Positions 24,324-33,053 of a stretch of 64,000 nt of DNA are shown one piece after another. A program made the position numbers and the translations under genes. Numbering within the stretch: the stretch's first letter is position 1; every line of letters begins with the position of its first letter. This stretch comes from Arthrobacter sp. HY1533 (GTDB lineage: Bacteria; Actinomycetota; Actinomycetes; Actinomycetales; Micrococcaceae): NCBI RefSeq assembly GCF_027568515.1, contig NZ_JANKZF010000016.1, positions 1 through 64,000 of the forward strand, in the 5' to 3' direction. A model generated the notes under the pieces. The model searched no databases. It was not told where the DNA came from and saw only the letters and a program-made list of their open reading frames with translations.

Positions 24324-27300
24324 TCACACGACTGACGGTTCACGGTCCAGGCGCTGGCTGATGACGGTTGAGACGCCGTCGCCCCTCATGGACACGCCGT
24401 ACAAGGCGTCGGCCACGTCCATGGTGCGCTTTTGGTGGGTGATGATGATGAGCTGGCTGGACTCGCGCAGTTCCTCGAAGATGGTGATGAGCCTGCCCAG
24501 GTTGGTGTCATCCAGCGCCGCCTCCACCTCGTCCATGACGTAGAACGGCGAGGGGCGGGCCTTGAAGATGGCCACGAGCAGTGCCACCGCCGTCAGTGAG
24601 CGCTCCCCGCCGGACAGCAGCGAGAGGCGCTTGATCTTCTTGCCTGCCGGGCGCGCTTCCACCTCGATGCCTGTGGTGAGCATGTCCGAGGGGTCTGTCA
24701 GCACCAGCCGGCCCTCACCGCCCGGGAAGAGGCGTCCGAAGACGCGTTCAAACTGGGCGGCGGTGTCGGCGTAGGCGGCCGTGAAGACCTCCTCGACGCG
24801 GGCGTCCACTTCCTTGATGATGTCCATGAGGTCCTTGCGGCTGGACTTGAGGTCCTCCAGCTGCGTGGAAAGGAACTGGTGGCGTTCCTCCAGCGCGGCA
24901 AATTCCTCCAGCGCAAGGGGGTTGACCTTGCCCAGCGCGGCCAGGTCGCGTTCGGCACGCTTGAGCCGCTTTTCCTGTTCCTCGCGCACAAACGGGGTGC
25001 CCTCGCGGATCTCCGCACCGGAGTCGTCCACCTCCACGCGCAGTGCCGCCCACTTGTCGGTGACCTCGCCGGGCCCCAGGGGAACCAGCGTGTCCGGCCC
25101 GTACTCCTTGATGAGGTGGTCCACGGACAGGCCCAGTTCCTCGATGGACTTGTTCTCCAGTGTTTCGATGCGCAGCTTCTGCGCCGCCCGCGCCATCTCG
25201 TCCTTGTGCACGGTGTCGGTCAGCCGGGCCAGTTCCTTCTCGGATTCCACAGTGGCGCTGCGCACGGCCATGAGGTCCACCTCGCGCGCCGCACGCTCCT
25301 CCTCGGCCGCGTCGCGGTGCTGTTCGGCCAGCTCGATCGACGCCTCCACAAACTCAATCACCTGGGCGGCTGCGGCGGCCACGGCGGCGGCCTTGCTTGC
25401 CTGGAACAGCCGGCGCTGGGCCCGCTGCGCCGCCTGTTCACGCGCCATGCGCTCCGTCGCGGCGGCGCGCTCCAGCCCGGCGGCCCGGGTGCGCACCGTG
25501 TTGAGCGCCTCCTCGGTGCTGCGCAGCGACAGCCTGGTTTCCATTTCCACGGCCCGTGCGGCAGCTGCGGCAGCGGCAAGCGTGTCGCGCTCCTCCATGG
25601 AAGGCCCGACGTCGGCCGGCGCCTCCTGTGCCTTGGCCAGCCGGCCGGCAATTTCCTCCAGCGAAGCCTGCTCGCGGGCCAGGTTGGCGTTTGCCGCATC
25701 CAGGGCCTGGGCATGGCGTTCCGACTCGCCGGCGGCGGAGCGCAGCGTGGCGCCGAGCGCGCCGAGCCGTTCGGCCACGGCGGCAAGGCGGGCATCGGAT
25801 TCGTGCAGCGCGGCCAGCGCACCGGATTCCGCCTCGGCCAGCCCGGTGCGCCGTGCCGCCAGCCCGGCCAGGGCAAAGCGTGCCTGCTCGCCGCGGGCCG
25901 TGGCCGCCCGCAGCTGCGCCTCGGTTTCATCCACGGCGGCCTGCAGTTCCAGCAGCGACGGCGCCGTGGCCGACCCTCCCCGGACCCCGTGGGTGGACAT
26001 GACGTCGCCTTCGGCAGTCACGGCGGTCAGCCCGGCGTGGTGCGCCAAAACTTGCTGTGCCGCGGCCGCGTTGGGCACCAGCACCACCCCGGCCAGCAGC
26101 CTGTCCAGCGCAGGGCCCAGCCCGTCCGGGCCCTGCACCTGGGTGCGCGCCACGGCGGCACCGGACACGGCACCCGCGGCGGCCACGGCTTCCTGTTGCA
26201 GTTCGGCAAGGCGTGCCAGCTCCGCAGCTTCCCCGTTTCCGGGCGCACCAGTGCCAAAGCCGCCGGCCAGCACCAGGGTGACCCGTCCGGCGTCGTTGTT
26301 CTTGACCAATTCCAAGGCATGCAGAGCGGCCGCGGCATCGGCCACGGCAACTCCCTCGGCCGCGGCGTCCAGGGCGGCCGCGATGGCCGTCTCGTGGCTC
26401 GGGACCACATGGATGAGCTGGGCCATGGACGCCATGACCCCCTCCGGCCGGGCCTCCAGCAGGTGGGCGCCGGCATCCTTGCGCAGCAGGCCCACGGCAA
26501 GTGCATCCCGGCGGGCCGTCAGGGAGTCGCGCTCACGCTCAGCGGCGAGCTGCCCGGCCGTGGCGTCCTCAATCTGGGCATCCAGTTCGGCCAGGGCGCC
26601 TGCGGCAGCCTCGTAGTCGGTGTCGAGGCGCTCCTCGCCGGCCTCCACCCCGGCCACCTGCGATTCCAGTGCCGCAAATTCCTCCGCGGCTGTGCTGTGC
26701 CGCTCGGTGCCGGCGGCCTTGCTTTGGTGCAGGCGGCCGATCTCCGCCTCCGCGGACTCCACGCGGGAACGGGCCGAGGACACCTTGCCGGCCAGCCGGG
26801 CCAGACCCTCGCGGCGGTCGGCCGTGGCGCGCAGCTGCTCGCGGACGCGCTGCTCCTCGGCGCGCACCGCGGCCTCGGCATCTTCCTTGATTTCCATGGC
26901 CGTCTCCAGCCCATAGCGCCGTTCCTCCAGCGCCAGGTCCAGCTCGGCCTCTTCCTCGCGCAGCCGCGCTGCCTGTCCGGCCAGCTTGTCGGGGTCCCGG
27001 CTGGGGTCGGGGGCGGCCTCCTGCGAGCCGAGGTGGCGCCGGCGCTCGGCCGCCAGCATGCCCAGGGCCTTGAGCTGCTCGCGGGTTGAGCTCAGCTGGT
27101 ACCAGTTGTCGCGGGCGGCGTTGAGCACGGGGGTTGCCGCGGCGGCTGCCTGCTCCAGCGCGGCCTGCCGCTCCCGTCCCTCCTGCAGTTCCTTTTCCAC
27201 TTGTTGGCGGCGCTGCTTGAGTGCCAGCTCGGCTGCCTCGTCGCGTTCGACGGCGGTGCTCAGGCTGACGATGTCGTCGGCCAGCAGGCGGGCGCGGGCG

Positions 27301-27971
27301 TCGCGGACGTCGAATTGCACGGACTGGGCGCGGCGCGCCACGGCTGCCTGCTTGCCCAGGGGCGTCAGCTGGCGGCGGATCTCCCCCGTCAGGTCGGTGA
27401 GCCGGGCCAGGTTGGCGGACATGGCGTCCAGCTTGCGCAGCGTCTTTTCCTTGCGGCGGCGGTGCTTGAGGATGCCGGCCGCCTCCTCAATGAAGCCGCG
27501 GCGTTCCTCCGCCGTGGCGTGCAGCACCTTGTCCAGCTGGCCCTGGCCCACAATGACGTGCATCTCCCGGCCCAGGCCAGAATCGGACAGAAGCTCCTGA
27601 ATGTCCAAAAGCCTGCAGGCTGTGCCGTTGATGGCGTATTCGGAGCCGCCGGCCCGGAACAGGGTGCGCGAGATGGTGACCTCGGCATAGTCGATCGGCA
27701 GGGCGCCGTCGGCGTTGTCTATGGTGAGGGACACATGGGCGCGGCCCAGCGCGGGCCGGCCGGAGGTGCCGGCAAAGATGACGTCCTCCATTTTGCCCCC
27801 GCGCAGCGTTTTTGCACCCTGCTCGCCCATGACCCAGGCCAGGGCGTCAACCACATTGGATTTGCCCGAACCGTTGGGGCCCACCACGGCAGTTACGCCG
27901 GGTTCAAAGTCAAAGGTGGTGGCCGAGGCGAAGGACTTGAATCCGCGCACTGACAGGCTCTTTAGATGCAA
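24324..27971 (-). CDS. smc: Chromosome segregation protein SMC
   Basis: A 1,215-residue SMC ATPase that organises and segregates the chromosome with ScpA and ScpB. The N-terminal head has SVRGFKSFA and GPNGSGKSNVVDALAWVMGE (Walker A); the C-terminal head has LLSGGERSLTAVALLVAIF (ABC signature) and FYVMDEVEAALDDTN (Walker B). Between lie two long Ala/Glu/Arg-rich coiled coils and a hinge near residue 500-640. The start is TTG 27971, giving LHLKSLSVRGFKSFA, the usual family beginning, with AGGAG 11 bases upstream. An in-frame ATG 43 codons earlier gives a non-family extension. In related genomes smc is next to ftsY and mutM; here it stands alone. Confidence 0.97.
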   Translation of the reverse strand: MHLKSLSVRGFKSFASATTFDFEPGVTAVVGPNGSGKSNVVDALAWVMGEQGAKTLRGGKMEDVIFAGTSGRPALGRAHVSLTIDNADGALPIDYAEVTISRTLFRAGGSEYAINGTACRLLDIQELLSDSGLGREMHVIVGQGQLDKVLHATAEERRGFIEEAAGILKHRRRKEKTLRKLDAMSANLARLTDLTGEIRRQLTPLGKQAAVARRAQSVQFDVRDARARLLADDIVSLSTAVERDEAAELALKQRRQQVEKELQEGRERQAALEQAAAAATPVLNAARDNWYQLSSTREQLKALGMLAAERRRHLGSQEAAPDPSRDPDKLAGQAARLREEEAELDLALEERRYGLETAMEIKEDAEAAVRAEEQRVREQLRATADRREGLARLAGKVSSARSRVESAEAEIGRLHQSKAAGTERHSTAAEEFAALESQVAGVEAGEERLDTDYEAAAGALAELDAQIEDATAGQLAAERERDSLTARRDALAVGLLRKDAGAHLLEARPEGVMASMAQLIHVVPSHETAIAAALDAAAEGVAVADAAAALHALELVKNNDAGRVTLVLAGGFGTGAPGNGEAAELARLAELQQEAVAAAGAVSGAAVARTQVQGPDGLGPALDRLLAGVVLVPNAAAAQQVLAHHAGLTAVTAEGDVMSTHGVRGGSATAPSLLELQAAVDETEAQLRAATARGEQARFALAGLAARRTGLAEAESGALAALHESDARLAAVAERLGALGATLRSAAGESERHAQALDAANANLAREQASLEEIAGRLAKAQEAPADVGPSMEERDTLAAAAAAARAVEMETRLSLRSTEEALNTVRTRAAGLERAAATERMAREQAAQRAQRRLFQASKAAAVAAAAAQVIEFVEASIELAEQHRDAAEEERAAREVDLMAVRSATVESEKELARLTDTVHKDEMARAAQKLRIETLENKSIEELGLSVDHLIKEYGPDTLVPLGPGEVTDKWAALRVEVDDSGAEIREGTPFVREEQEKRLKRAERDLAALGKVNPLALEEFAALEERHQFLSTQLEDLKSSRKDLMDIIKEVDARVEEVFTAAYADTAAQFERVFGRLFPGGEGRLVLTDPSDMLTTGIEVEARPAGKKIKRLSLLSGGERSLTAVALLVAIFKARPSPFYVMDEVEAALDDTNLGRLITIFEELRESSQLIIITHQKRTMDVADALYGVSMRGDGVSTVISQRLDREPSVV

Positions 27972-28225
27972 ACTGTTTTCTTCTCCTGCGCCGGACTGTT
28001 CTTCACTGTCCAATCTACCGTGGAATTGCCCCACCCACCCGGGATGGCCCGGCGTGTATGCAGTGTGGCGCATGTGCGTGATGGCACCTACAAGGTGCAT
28101 AGTTAAGGTTGGGTCTTGATCTGCATGGGGGGCCGTTCACGGCAGTTCCCGCCCGCATCACGGCAAGGTCACCGGAATCTTTTCGGTGCCGTCCCACCCG
28201 AACTCCACAAGAAAAAGGCTGGAAC

Positions 28226-29251
28226 TTGATCGGCAACGCTACTTTTCGTCACCACAACACCGCCTTGCTCGCGGTCTCAAGCGTTGAGGCCCCGGTAGTG
28301 GTCAAGTCCAGCGACTTTGACGCCCGGCTGGCCCCGAGCCTGAAGCGGCTGCGGCTCTCCAAGCGCTTGCTGGAGCGGGTTGCGGGCGTTGAGGAGCGGC
28401 GCTGGTGGGCCCCCGGAACGGACTTTGACGACGCCGCCATTGAGGCAGGCGCCAAGGCCCTGGCGGAGGCCGGCATCGAGGCCGGCCAGGTGGGCCTGTT
28501 GATCAACACCTCCGTGACCCGCCGCAACCTTGAGCCGTCAGTGGCTGTGAAGGTCCACAACGGCCTGGGCCTGCCTTCCTCCGCCATGAACTTTGACGTG
28601 GCCAATGCGTGCCTGGGCTTTGTCAACGGCATGACCCTGGCCGCCAACATGATTGATTCGGGCCAGATCAAGTACGCCCTGATCGTGGCCGGCGAGGACG
28701 CCCAGGCCACCCAGGAAACCACCTTCAAGCGCCTCAATGCCGAGACGTCCACGCGCGAGGACTACCTGCGCGAATTCGCCACCCTGACCCTGGGCTCCGG
28801 CGCCGCCGCGGCCGTCATGGGCCCGGCCGACCTCCACCCGGGCGGCCACCGGATCATCGGCGGCGTCTCCCGCGCCGGCACCGAGCACCACGAGCTGTGC
28901 GTGGGCGGGCCCGACGGCATGTTCACGGACACCAAGGGCCTGCTGGACAATGGCCTGGAACTGGTCACCGATGCCTGGCACGAGGCCCACACGGACGGCT
29001 GGGAGTGGCGCTCCATGGACCGCTACGTCACCCACCAGGTCTCCAACTCCTACACGAACGCCATCATCAAGTCGGTCAACCTGGTCAAGGGCCGCGTGCC
29101 CATCACGTTCCCCAAGTGGGGCAATGTGGGCCCGGCCTCCCTGCCCATGACGCTGGCGCAGGAATCCCAGAGCCTGAACCCCGGCGACCGTGTGCTGTGC
29201 ATGGGCGTGGGCTCCGGGCTGAACACCGCGATGATGGAAATTGCGTGGTAG
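28226..29251 (+). CDS. oleA: OleA: acyl-CoA Claisen condensing enzyme for olefin synthesis
   Basis: A 341-residue thiolase-fold enzyme joining two fatty acyl-CoA molecules head to head into a beta-keto acid, the first step of long-chain olefin synthesis. Catalytic residues fit OleA: Cys129 in ANACLGF, His270 in THQVSN, Asn300 in WGNVGPAS, and Glu103 in NLEPS at the place of the OleA general base. The family opening IGNATFRHHNTALLAVSSVEAP starts right after TTG 28226, which has AAAAAGG upstream; the upstream ATG at 28109 is not supported. The next genes are oleBC and oleD, so identity as OleA rather than FabH is firm. Divergent from smc across a 254-base gap containing the palindrome GCACCTACAAGGTGC. 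Confidence 0.95.
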   Translation: MIGNATFRHHNTALLAVSSVEAPVVVKSSDFDARLAPSLKRLRLSKRLLERVAGVEERRWWAPGTDFDDAAIEAGAKALAEAGIEAGQVGLLINTSVTRRNLEPSVAVKVHNGLGLPSSAMNFDVANACLGFVNGMTLAANMIDSGQIKYALIVAGEDAQATQETTFKRLNAETSTREDYLREFATLTLGSGAAAAVMGPADLHPGGHRIIGGVSRAGTEHHELCVGGPDGMFTDTKGLLDNGLELVTDAWHEAHTDGWEWRSMDRYVTHQVSNSYTNAIIKSVNLVKGRVPITFPKWGNVGPASLPMTLAQESQSLNPGDRVLCMGVGSGLNTAMMEIAW

Positions 29252-31941
29252 CAGTGGCTTCCGTGCAGTCCACCCTTCCGCAGCCGTGGCCCGGGGTGGA
29301 AGCCCACTGGCGCCGCACCCTGGCCGTCCCCTCAACCTCCGCAGTTGACGGCCCCGGCGCCTCCCGCCACTGGCACTTCCTGGACAACCGGGACGACGTC
29401 CTGGCCACCGGCATGGAGCCCGTGGGCACCCTGCTGTGCGTGCACGGCAACCCCACTTGGAGCTACCTCTGGCGCACCCTGCTGGCCGGCGCCACCTCCC
29501 CCGAAACCCTCGCCGCCGGCGGCCCGTGGCGCGTGGTGGCCGTGGACCAGTTGGACATGGGCTTCTCCGAGCGCACCGGCACCTTCCGCCGCCTCGAGGA
29601 CCGCATCAACGACCTCTCCGATTTCACCGCCGAACTGGGCCTCACTGGCCCGGTGGTCAGCGTGGGCCATGACTGGGGCGGGCTCATTTCCCTGGGCTGG
29701 GCAAACCTCCACCGCGAGCAGCTGGCCGGCGTGGTCCTGACCAACACGGCCGTGCACCCCTCCGGCTTCTCCCTCCCGCCGGCCCTGCAGCTGGCCCTGC
29801 ACCCCGCCGTGCACAAGTGGGGCACGACGACGTCTTCCGCATTTTTGCGCGTCACGCACGGGCTCGCCCAGCCGGCCCTGGCAGACGATGTCCGCGCCGC
29901 ATTCATGGCCCCGTACAAGACAGTGTCCCGCCGCGCCGGCGTGGGCAACTTCGTCGCCGACATCCCGGCAACCCCTGAACACCCGTCATGGGCAGCCCTG
30001 GATGAGGTCTCCTCCGGCATCCGCACCCTGGATGTGCCTGCCCTGATGATGTGGGGGCCCAAGGACCCCGTGTTCTCCGACCGCTACCTGCGCGACCTGG
30101 CCGCCCGCCTGCCGCAGGCCGATGTGCACCGCTTTGAGGGCGCCAGTCACCTGGTCCAGGAAGACCGCGACATTGCCGCGCCCGCGTTTGCCTGGCTGGC
30201 GGCGAACTGCCTGCCGGGATCAGTGGTTTCGACAAGCTCAACCACCGAGGCAAGCTCAACCACCGGGGCAAGCCCGGCTACCGGCTTCGTGCCCATGCTG
30301 GCCGAGCTCGACGCCCGGCGCGGAGACGCCTCCACGGCTGTGGTGGACATGCTGCCTGAGGGCGGCACAAGGTCGCTGAGCTGGGCGCAGCTGGCCCGCG
30401 ACGTGGACGACCTCGCCGCCGGCCTGCGCGAGCTTGGCATCACCGCCGGCAAGCGGGTCAGCCTGCTGGTGCCCCCGGGCATCAACCTGACCACGCTCAT
30501 TTACGCCTGCCTGCGCCTGGGCGCCGTCATTGTGGTGGCCGACGCAGGCTTGGGCACCAAGGGGCTCAGCCGCGCCATCAAGGGCGCCGGGCCTGACTTC
30601 CTCATCGGCATTGACCGCGCCCTGGCCGGGGCCAAGCTGTACAACTGGCCCGGGACCAGGATTGCGGCTGAGGACTTCACGCCGTCCACCGCGAACACCA
30701 AGAAGGCTGTTCTGGGCGTTGCCGCAACCGTGCCCCAGCTCATGGCCAACGGACGCGTGGTGCGCCTGGCCGGAAATGCCGTGCGGTTTGCCCCGGTTGA
30801 CCCCGATGCCGATGCGGCCGTGCTGTTCACCTCCGGCTCCACCGGACCGGCCAAGGGAGTTGTGTACACGGGCCGCCGCCTGGCCGCGATGCGCGACACC
30901 CTCAAGGACACGTACCGGCTTGAGGCCGGTACTTCCCTGGTTGCCGGCTTTGCGCCGTTCGCCCTGTTGGGCCCGGCCCTGGGCGCCACCACGGTCACCC
31001 CCGACATGGACGTGACCGCACCGCGCACGCTCACGGCCACAGCACTGGCAAATGCCGCGGCGGCCGTGGACGCCACAGTGGTCTTTGCCTCCCCCGCCGC
31101 CCTGGTCAACGTCATGGCGACCGCAGCGGAACTGACGGATGCCCAGCGCACAGTAATGGCCGGCGTCGAACTTGTCCTTTCGGCAGGCGCACCGCTCGGG
31201 GTGGCACTGCTGGAGCAGGTGCAGCAGCTGGCCCCCAACGCGGCACTGCACACCCCGTACGGCATGACTGAGGCCCTTCCGGTGACCGACATCGACCTGC
31301 CCGGGATCCGTGCTGCGGGCGCCGGCAACGGCGTGTGCGTGGGGACGCCTGTCAGCGGCGCGTCCGTGGCGATTGCCCCGCTCGACGCCGACGGCGCGGT
31401 TCTGGCGGAAGCCACCACGGGCGCCGGCGTGACGGGCGAGATCCTGGTGTCCGCCCCGCATGTGAAGGAGCGCTATGACCGGCTCTGGATCACCGAGGCG
31501 CACAGTTCGTACATTCCCGGCTGGCACCGCACAGGCGATGTGGGCCACCTCGACGCCGAGGGGCGCCTGTGGGTTGAGGGGCGCCTTGAGCACATCCTGT
31601 CCACGCCCGCCGGCGTGAAGACGCCCGTTGCCGCCGAACAGGCCGCACAGGGCGTTGCCGGTGTGGCGCGTGCCGCCGTGGTGGGCGTGGGCCCGCTGGG
31701 CACACAGGCCGCCGTGGCAGTTGTTGAGACCCTGCCTGCCGTGAAGCGTGCCGGTCTGGCACCTGCCGGGCTGGCGGCCGAGGTCCGGGCGGCCTCTGCC
31801 GCCGCCGGCGTGCCGCTGGCCTCCGTGCTGCTCATTGACGCCATGCCGACGGATGTGCGGCACAACTCCAAAATTGACAGGGCCCGGCTCTCGCGCTGGG
31901 CCGCGAAGGTGCTTTCCGGCGGGAAGGCCGGCAAGCCTTGA
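29245..31941 (+). CDS. oleBC: OleBC fusion: beta-lactone decarboxylase plus beta-lactone synthetase
   Basis: An 898-residue fusion. The N-terminal alpha/beta hydrolase (about 1-325; HGNPTWSYLWR oxyanion segment, nucleophile Asp143 in GHDWGG, DRYLRDLA) corresponds to OleB, which decarboxylates a beta-lactone to the olefin. The C-terminal AMP-binding domain (about 350-898; LFTSGSTGPAKGVVYTG, TPYGMTEALPVTD, GDVGHLDAEGRLWVEGR) corresponds to OleC, which makes the lactone from a beta-hydroxy acid with ATP. Fused OleBC is known in actinobacteria such as Micrococcus. The linker (about 325-350, Ser/Thr/Ala-rich) is encoded by a dispersed-repeat sequence. Start GTG 29245 overlaps the oleA stop by 7 bases; GTG 29254 and 29263 are alternatives. 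Confidence 0.94.
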   Translation: MVAVASVQSTLPQPWPGVEAHWRRTLAVPSTSAVDGPGASRHWHFLDNRDDVLATGMEPVGTLLCVHGNPTWSYLWRTLLAGATSPETLAAGGPWRVVAVDQLDMGFSERTGTFRRLEDRINDLSDFTAELGLTGPVVSVGHDWGGLISLGWANLHREQLAGVVLTNTAVHPSGFSLPPALQLALHPAVHKWGTTTSSAFLRVTHGLAQPALADDVRAAFMAPYKTVSRRAGVGNFVADIPATPEHPSWAALDEVSSGIRTLDVPALMMWGPKDPVFSDRYLRDLAARLPQADVHRFEGASHLVQEDRDIAAPAFAWLAANCLPGSVVSTSSTTEASSTTGASPATGFVPMLAELDARRGDASTAVVDMLPEGGTRSLSWAQLARDVDDLAAGLRELGITAGKRVSLLVPPGINLTTLIYACLRLGAVIVVADAGLGTKGLSRAIKGAGPDFLIGIDRALAGAKLYNWPGTRIAAEDFTPSTANTKKAVLGVAATVPQLMANGRVVRLAGNAVRFAPVDPDADAAVLFTSGSTGPAKGVVYTGRRLAAMRDTLKDTYRLEAGTSLVAGFAPFALLGPALGATTVTPDMDVTAPRTLTATALANAAAAVDATVVFASPAALVNVMATAAELTDAQRTVMAGVELVLSAGAPLGVALLEQVQQLAPNAALHTPYGMTEALPVTDIDLPGIRAAGAGNGVCVGTPVSGASVAIAPLDADGAVLAEATTGAGVTGEILVSAPHVKERYDRLWITEAHSSYIPGWHRTGDVGHLDAEGRLWVEGRLEHILSTPAGVKTPVAAEQAAQGVAGVARAAVVGVGPLGTQAAVAVVETLPAVKRAGLAPAGLAAEVRAASAAAGVPLASVLLIDAMPTDVRHNSKIDRARLSRWAAKVLSGGKAGKP
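30224..30265 (+). repeat. Dispersed-type repeat inside the OleB-OleC linker
   Basis: TGGTTTCGACAAGCTCAACC (30224-30243, continuing to ACCG) is followed by a second partial copy, CAAGCTCAACCACCG, ending at 30265. Sequences of this type are common between genes in Arthrobacter relatives (from general knowledge). Here it is read in frame as a Ser/Thr-rich linker. Confidence 0.6.
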
Positions 31942-32969
31942 CGTCCGGCGGGCCGGGCACGGAGCCGGGCACGGGCCCTGGCGTGCAGCGGCGGGTCCTG
32001 GTGACCGGCGCCAGCGGCATGCTGGGACGGGCCGTTGCCCAGCTGCTCCACGACCGCGGCTATCTTGTCCGCACGCTGCAGCGCCGCCCCGTCGACGCCC
32101 CCTGGGAATCAATGCAGGGCTCGGTGGCCGACCCCGACGTGGCGGCAGCCGCGGTGGAGGGCATGGATGCCGTGGTGCACCTCGCGGCCAAGGTTTCCTT
32201 CACGGGCGACTGGAACGACTTCGTCACCACCAACATCGTGGGGACCAGGCAGCTGATTGCCGCGGCAAGGCATGAGGGGCTGCGTGACTTCGTGTTTGTC
32301 TCCTCCCCGTCGGTGGCGCACTTTGGCTCCTCCATTGTGGGTGCCGGCGCCGGTGCGGCGGACCCCGCGCTGGCCCGCGGCCACTATGCACGGTCCAAGG
32401 CCGCGGCCGAGGAAATCGCCCTCGCCGAGGACTCCCCCGAATTCCGGGTGGCCGCGATCCGGCCCCACATTGTGTGGGGACCGGGCGACACCCAACTCGT
32501 GGAGCGGGTGGTGGAACGCGCCCGCGCGGGGCGGCTCCCGCTGCTGGACGGCGGCCGCGCCCTCATCGACACCACCTATGTGGACAATGCGGCCGAGGCC
32601 ATTGTGCGCGGGCTCGAACGCATGGACCACGCGCACGGCCAGGCCCTGGTGGTCACCAACGGCGAACCACGGGCCGTGGGCGAACTCATCGGCGGCATCT
32701 GTGCCGCCGCCGGCGTGCGTGCGCCCGGCTACTCCGTGCCGGGCTGGCTGGCCCGCGGGGCAGGTTCCGTCATTGAAAAAGCATGGACTGCTGCCGGCGC
32801 CCGCGGCTGGGTCAAGGATGAGCCGCCCATGACCCGCTTCCTGGCCGAGCAGCTGTCCACCGCGCACTGGTTCGACCAGCGCCACACCCAGGCCGTGCTG
32901 GACTGGACACCTTCAGTTTCCCTCGATGAGGGCCTGGCCCGGCTGGCCGAGCACTACCGCCGGCAGTAG
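31938..32969 (+). CDS. oleD: OleD: NADPH-dependent beta-keto acid reductase
   Basis: A 343-residue extended short-chain dehydrogenase/reductase that reduces the OleA product to a beta-hydroxy acid before lactone formation by OleC. It has the cofactor loop VTGASGMLGRAVAQLL, the HLAAKVSFTG strand, catalytic YARSK (Y-x3-K), and RPHIVWGPGD, as in 3-beta-HSD-like OleD. Start TTG 31938 overlaps the oleBC stop (TTGA). The N-terminal 18 residues (Gly/Pro/Thr-rich) precede the Rossmann fold. The cluster order oleA-oleBC-oleD is that known in Micrococcus luteus. It ends at a strong bidirectional hairpin. Confidence 0.94.
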   Translation: MTSGGPGTEPGTGPGVQRRVLVTGASGMLGRAVAQLLHDRGYLVRTLQRRPVDAPWESMQGSVADPDVAAAAVEGMDAVVHLAAKVSFTGDWNDFVTTNIVGTRQLIAAARHEGLRDFVFVSSPSVAHFGSSIVGAGAGAADPALARGHYARSKAAAEEIALAEDSPEFRVAAIRPHIVWGPGDTQLVERVVERARAGRLPLLDGGRALIDTTYVDNAAEAIVRGLERMDHAHGQALVVTNGEPRAVGELIGGICAAAGVRAPGYSVPGWLARGAGSVIEKAWTAAGARGWVKDEPPMTRFLAEQLSTAHWFDQRHTQAVLDWTPSVSLDEGLARLAEHYRRQ

Positions 32970-32987
32970 GAAGCTGCACGCCGGCAC

Positions 32988-33045
32988 GCCGGCACGCCAA
33001 AGGCCCGGCACCAGGTTCCTGGGGCCGGGCCTTTGGCGTGCCGGC
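32988..33045. terminator. Bidirectional hairpin between oleD and the peptidase gene
   Basis: A perfect 22-bp stem (32988-33009 with 33024-33045) has a 14-base loop. It begins 18 bases after oleD and ends 8 bases before the convergent peptidase stop codon. Confidence 0.85.
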
Positions 33046-33053
33046 GGTGCGGC

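Noticed and set aside
24879-27089. Long plus-strand open frame (736 codons) opposite smc
   Set aside because: It is antisense to a clear smc gene; its composition (Arg/Gly/Leu/His-rich) is that of a shadow frame in GC-rich DNA, with no motif. The same holds for the frames at 14098-15795, 35418-37814, 3437-4858 and 488-1789.
28072-28100. Upstream ATG for smc (43 residues longer)
   Set aside because: The family starts at LHLKSLSVRGFKSF, just after TTG 27971 with a good AGGAG site; the extension is not conserved-looking and reads into the divergent promoter region.
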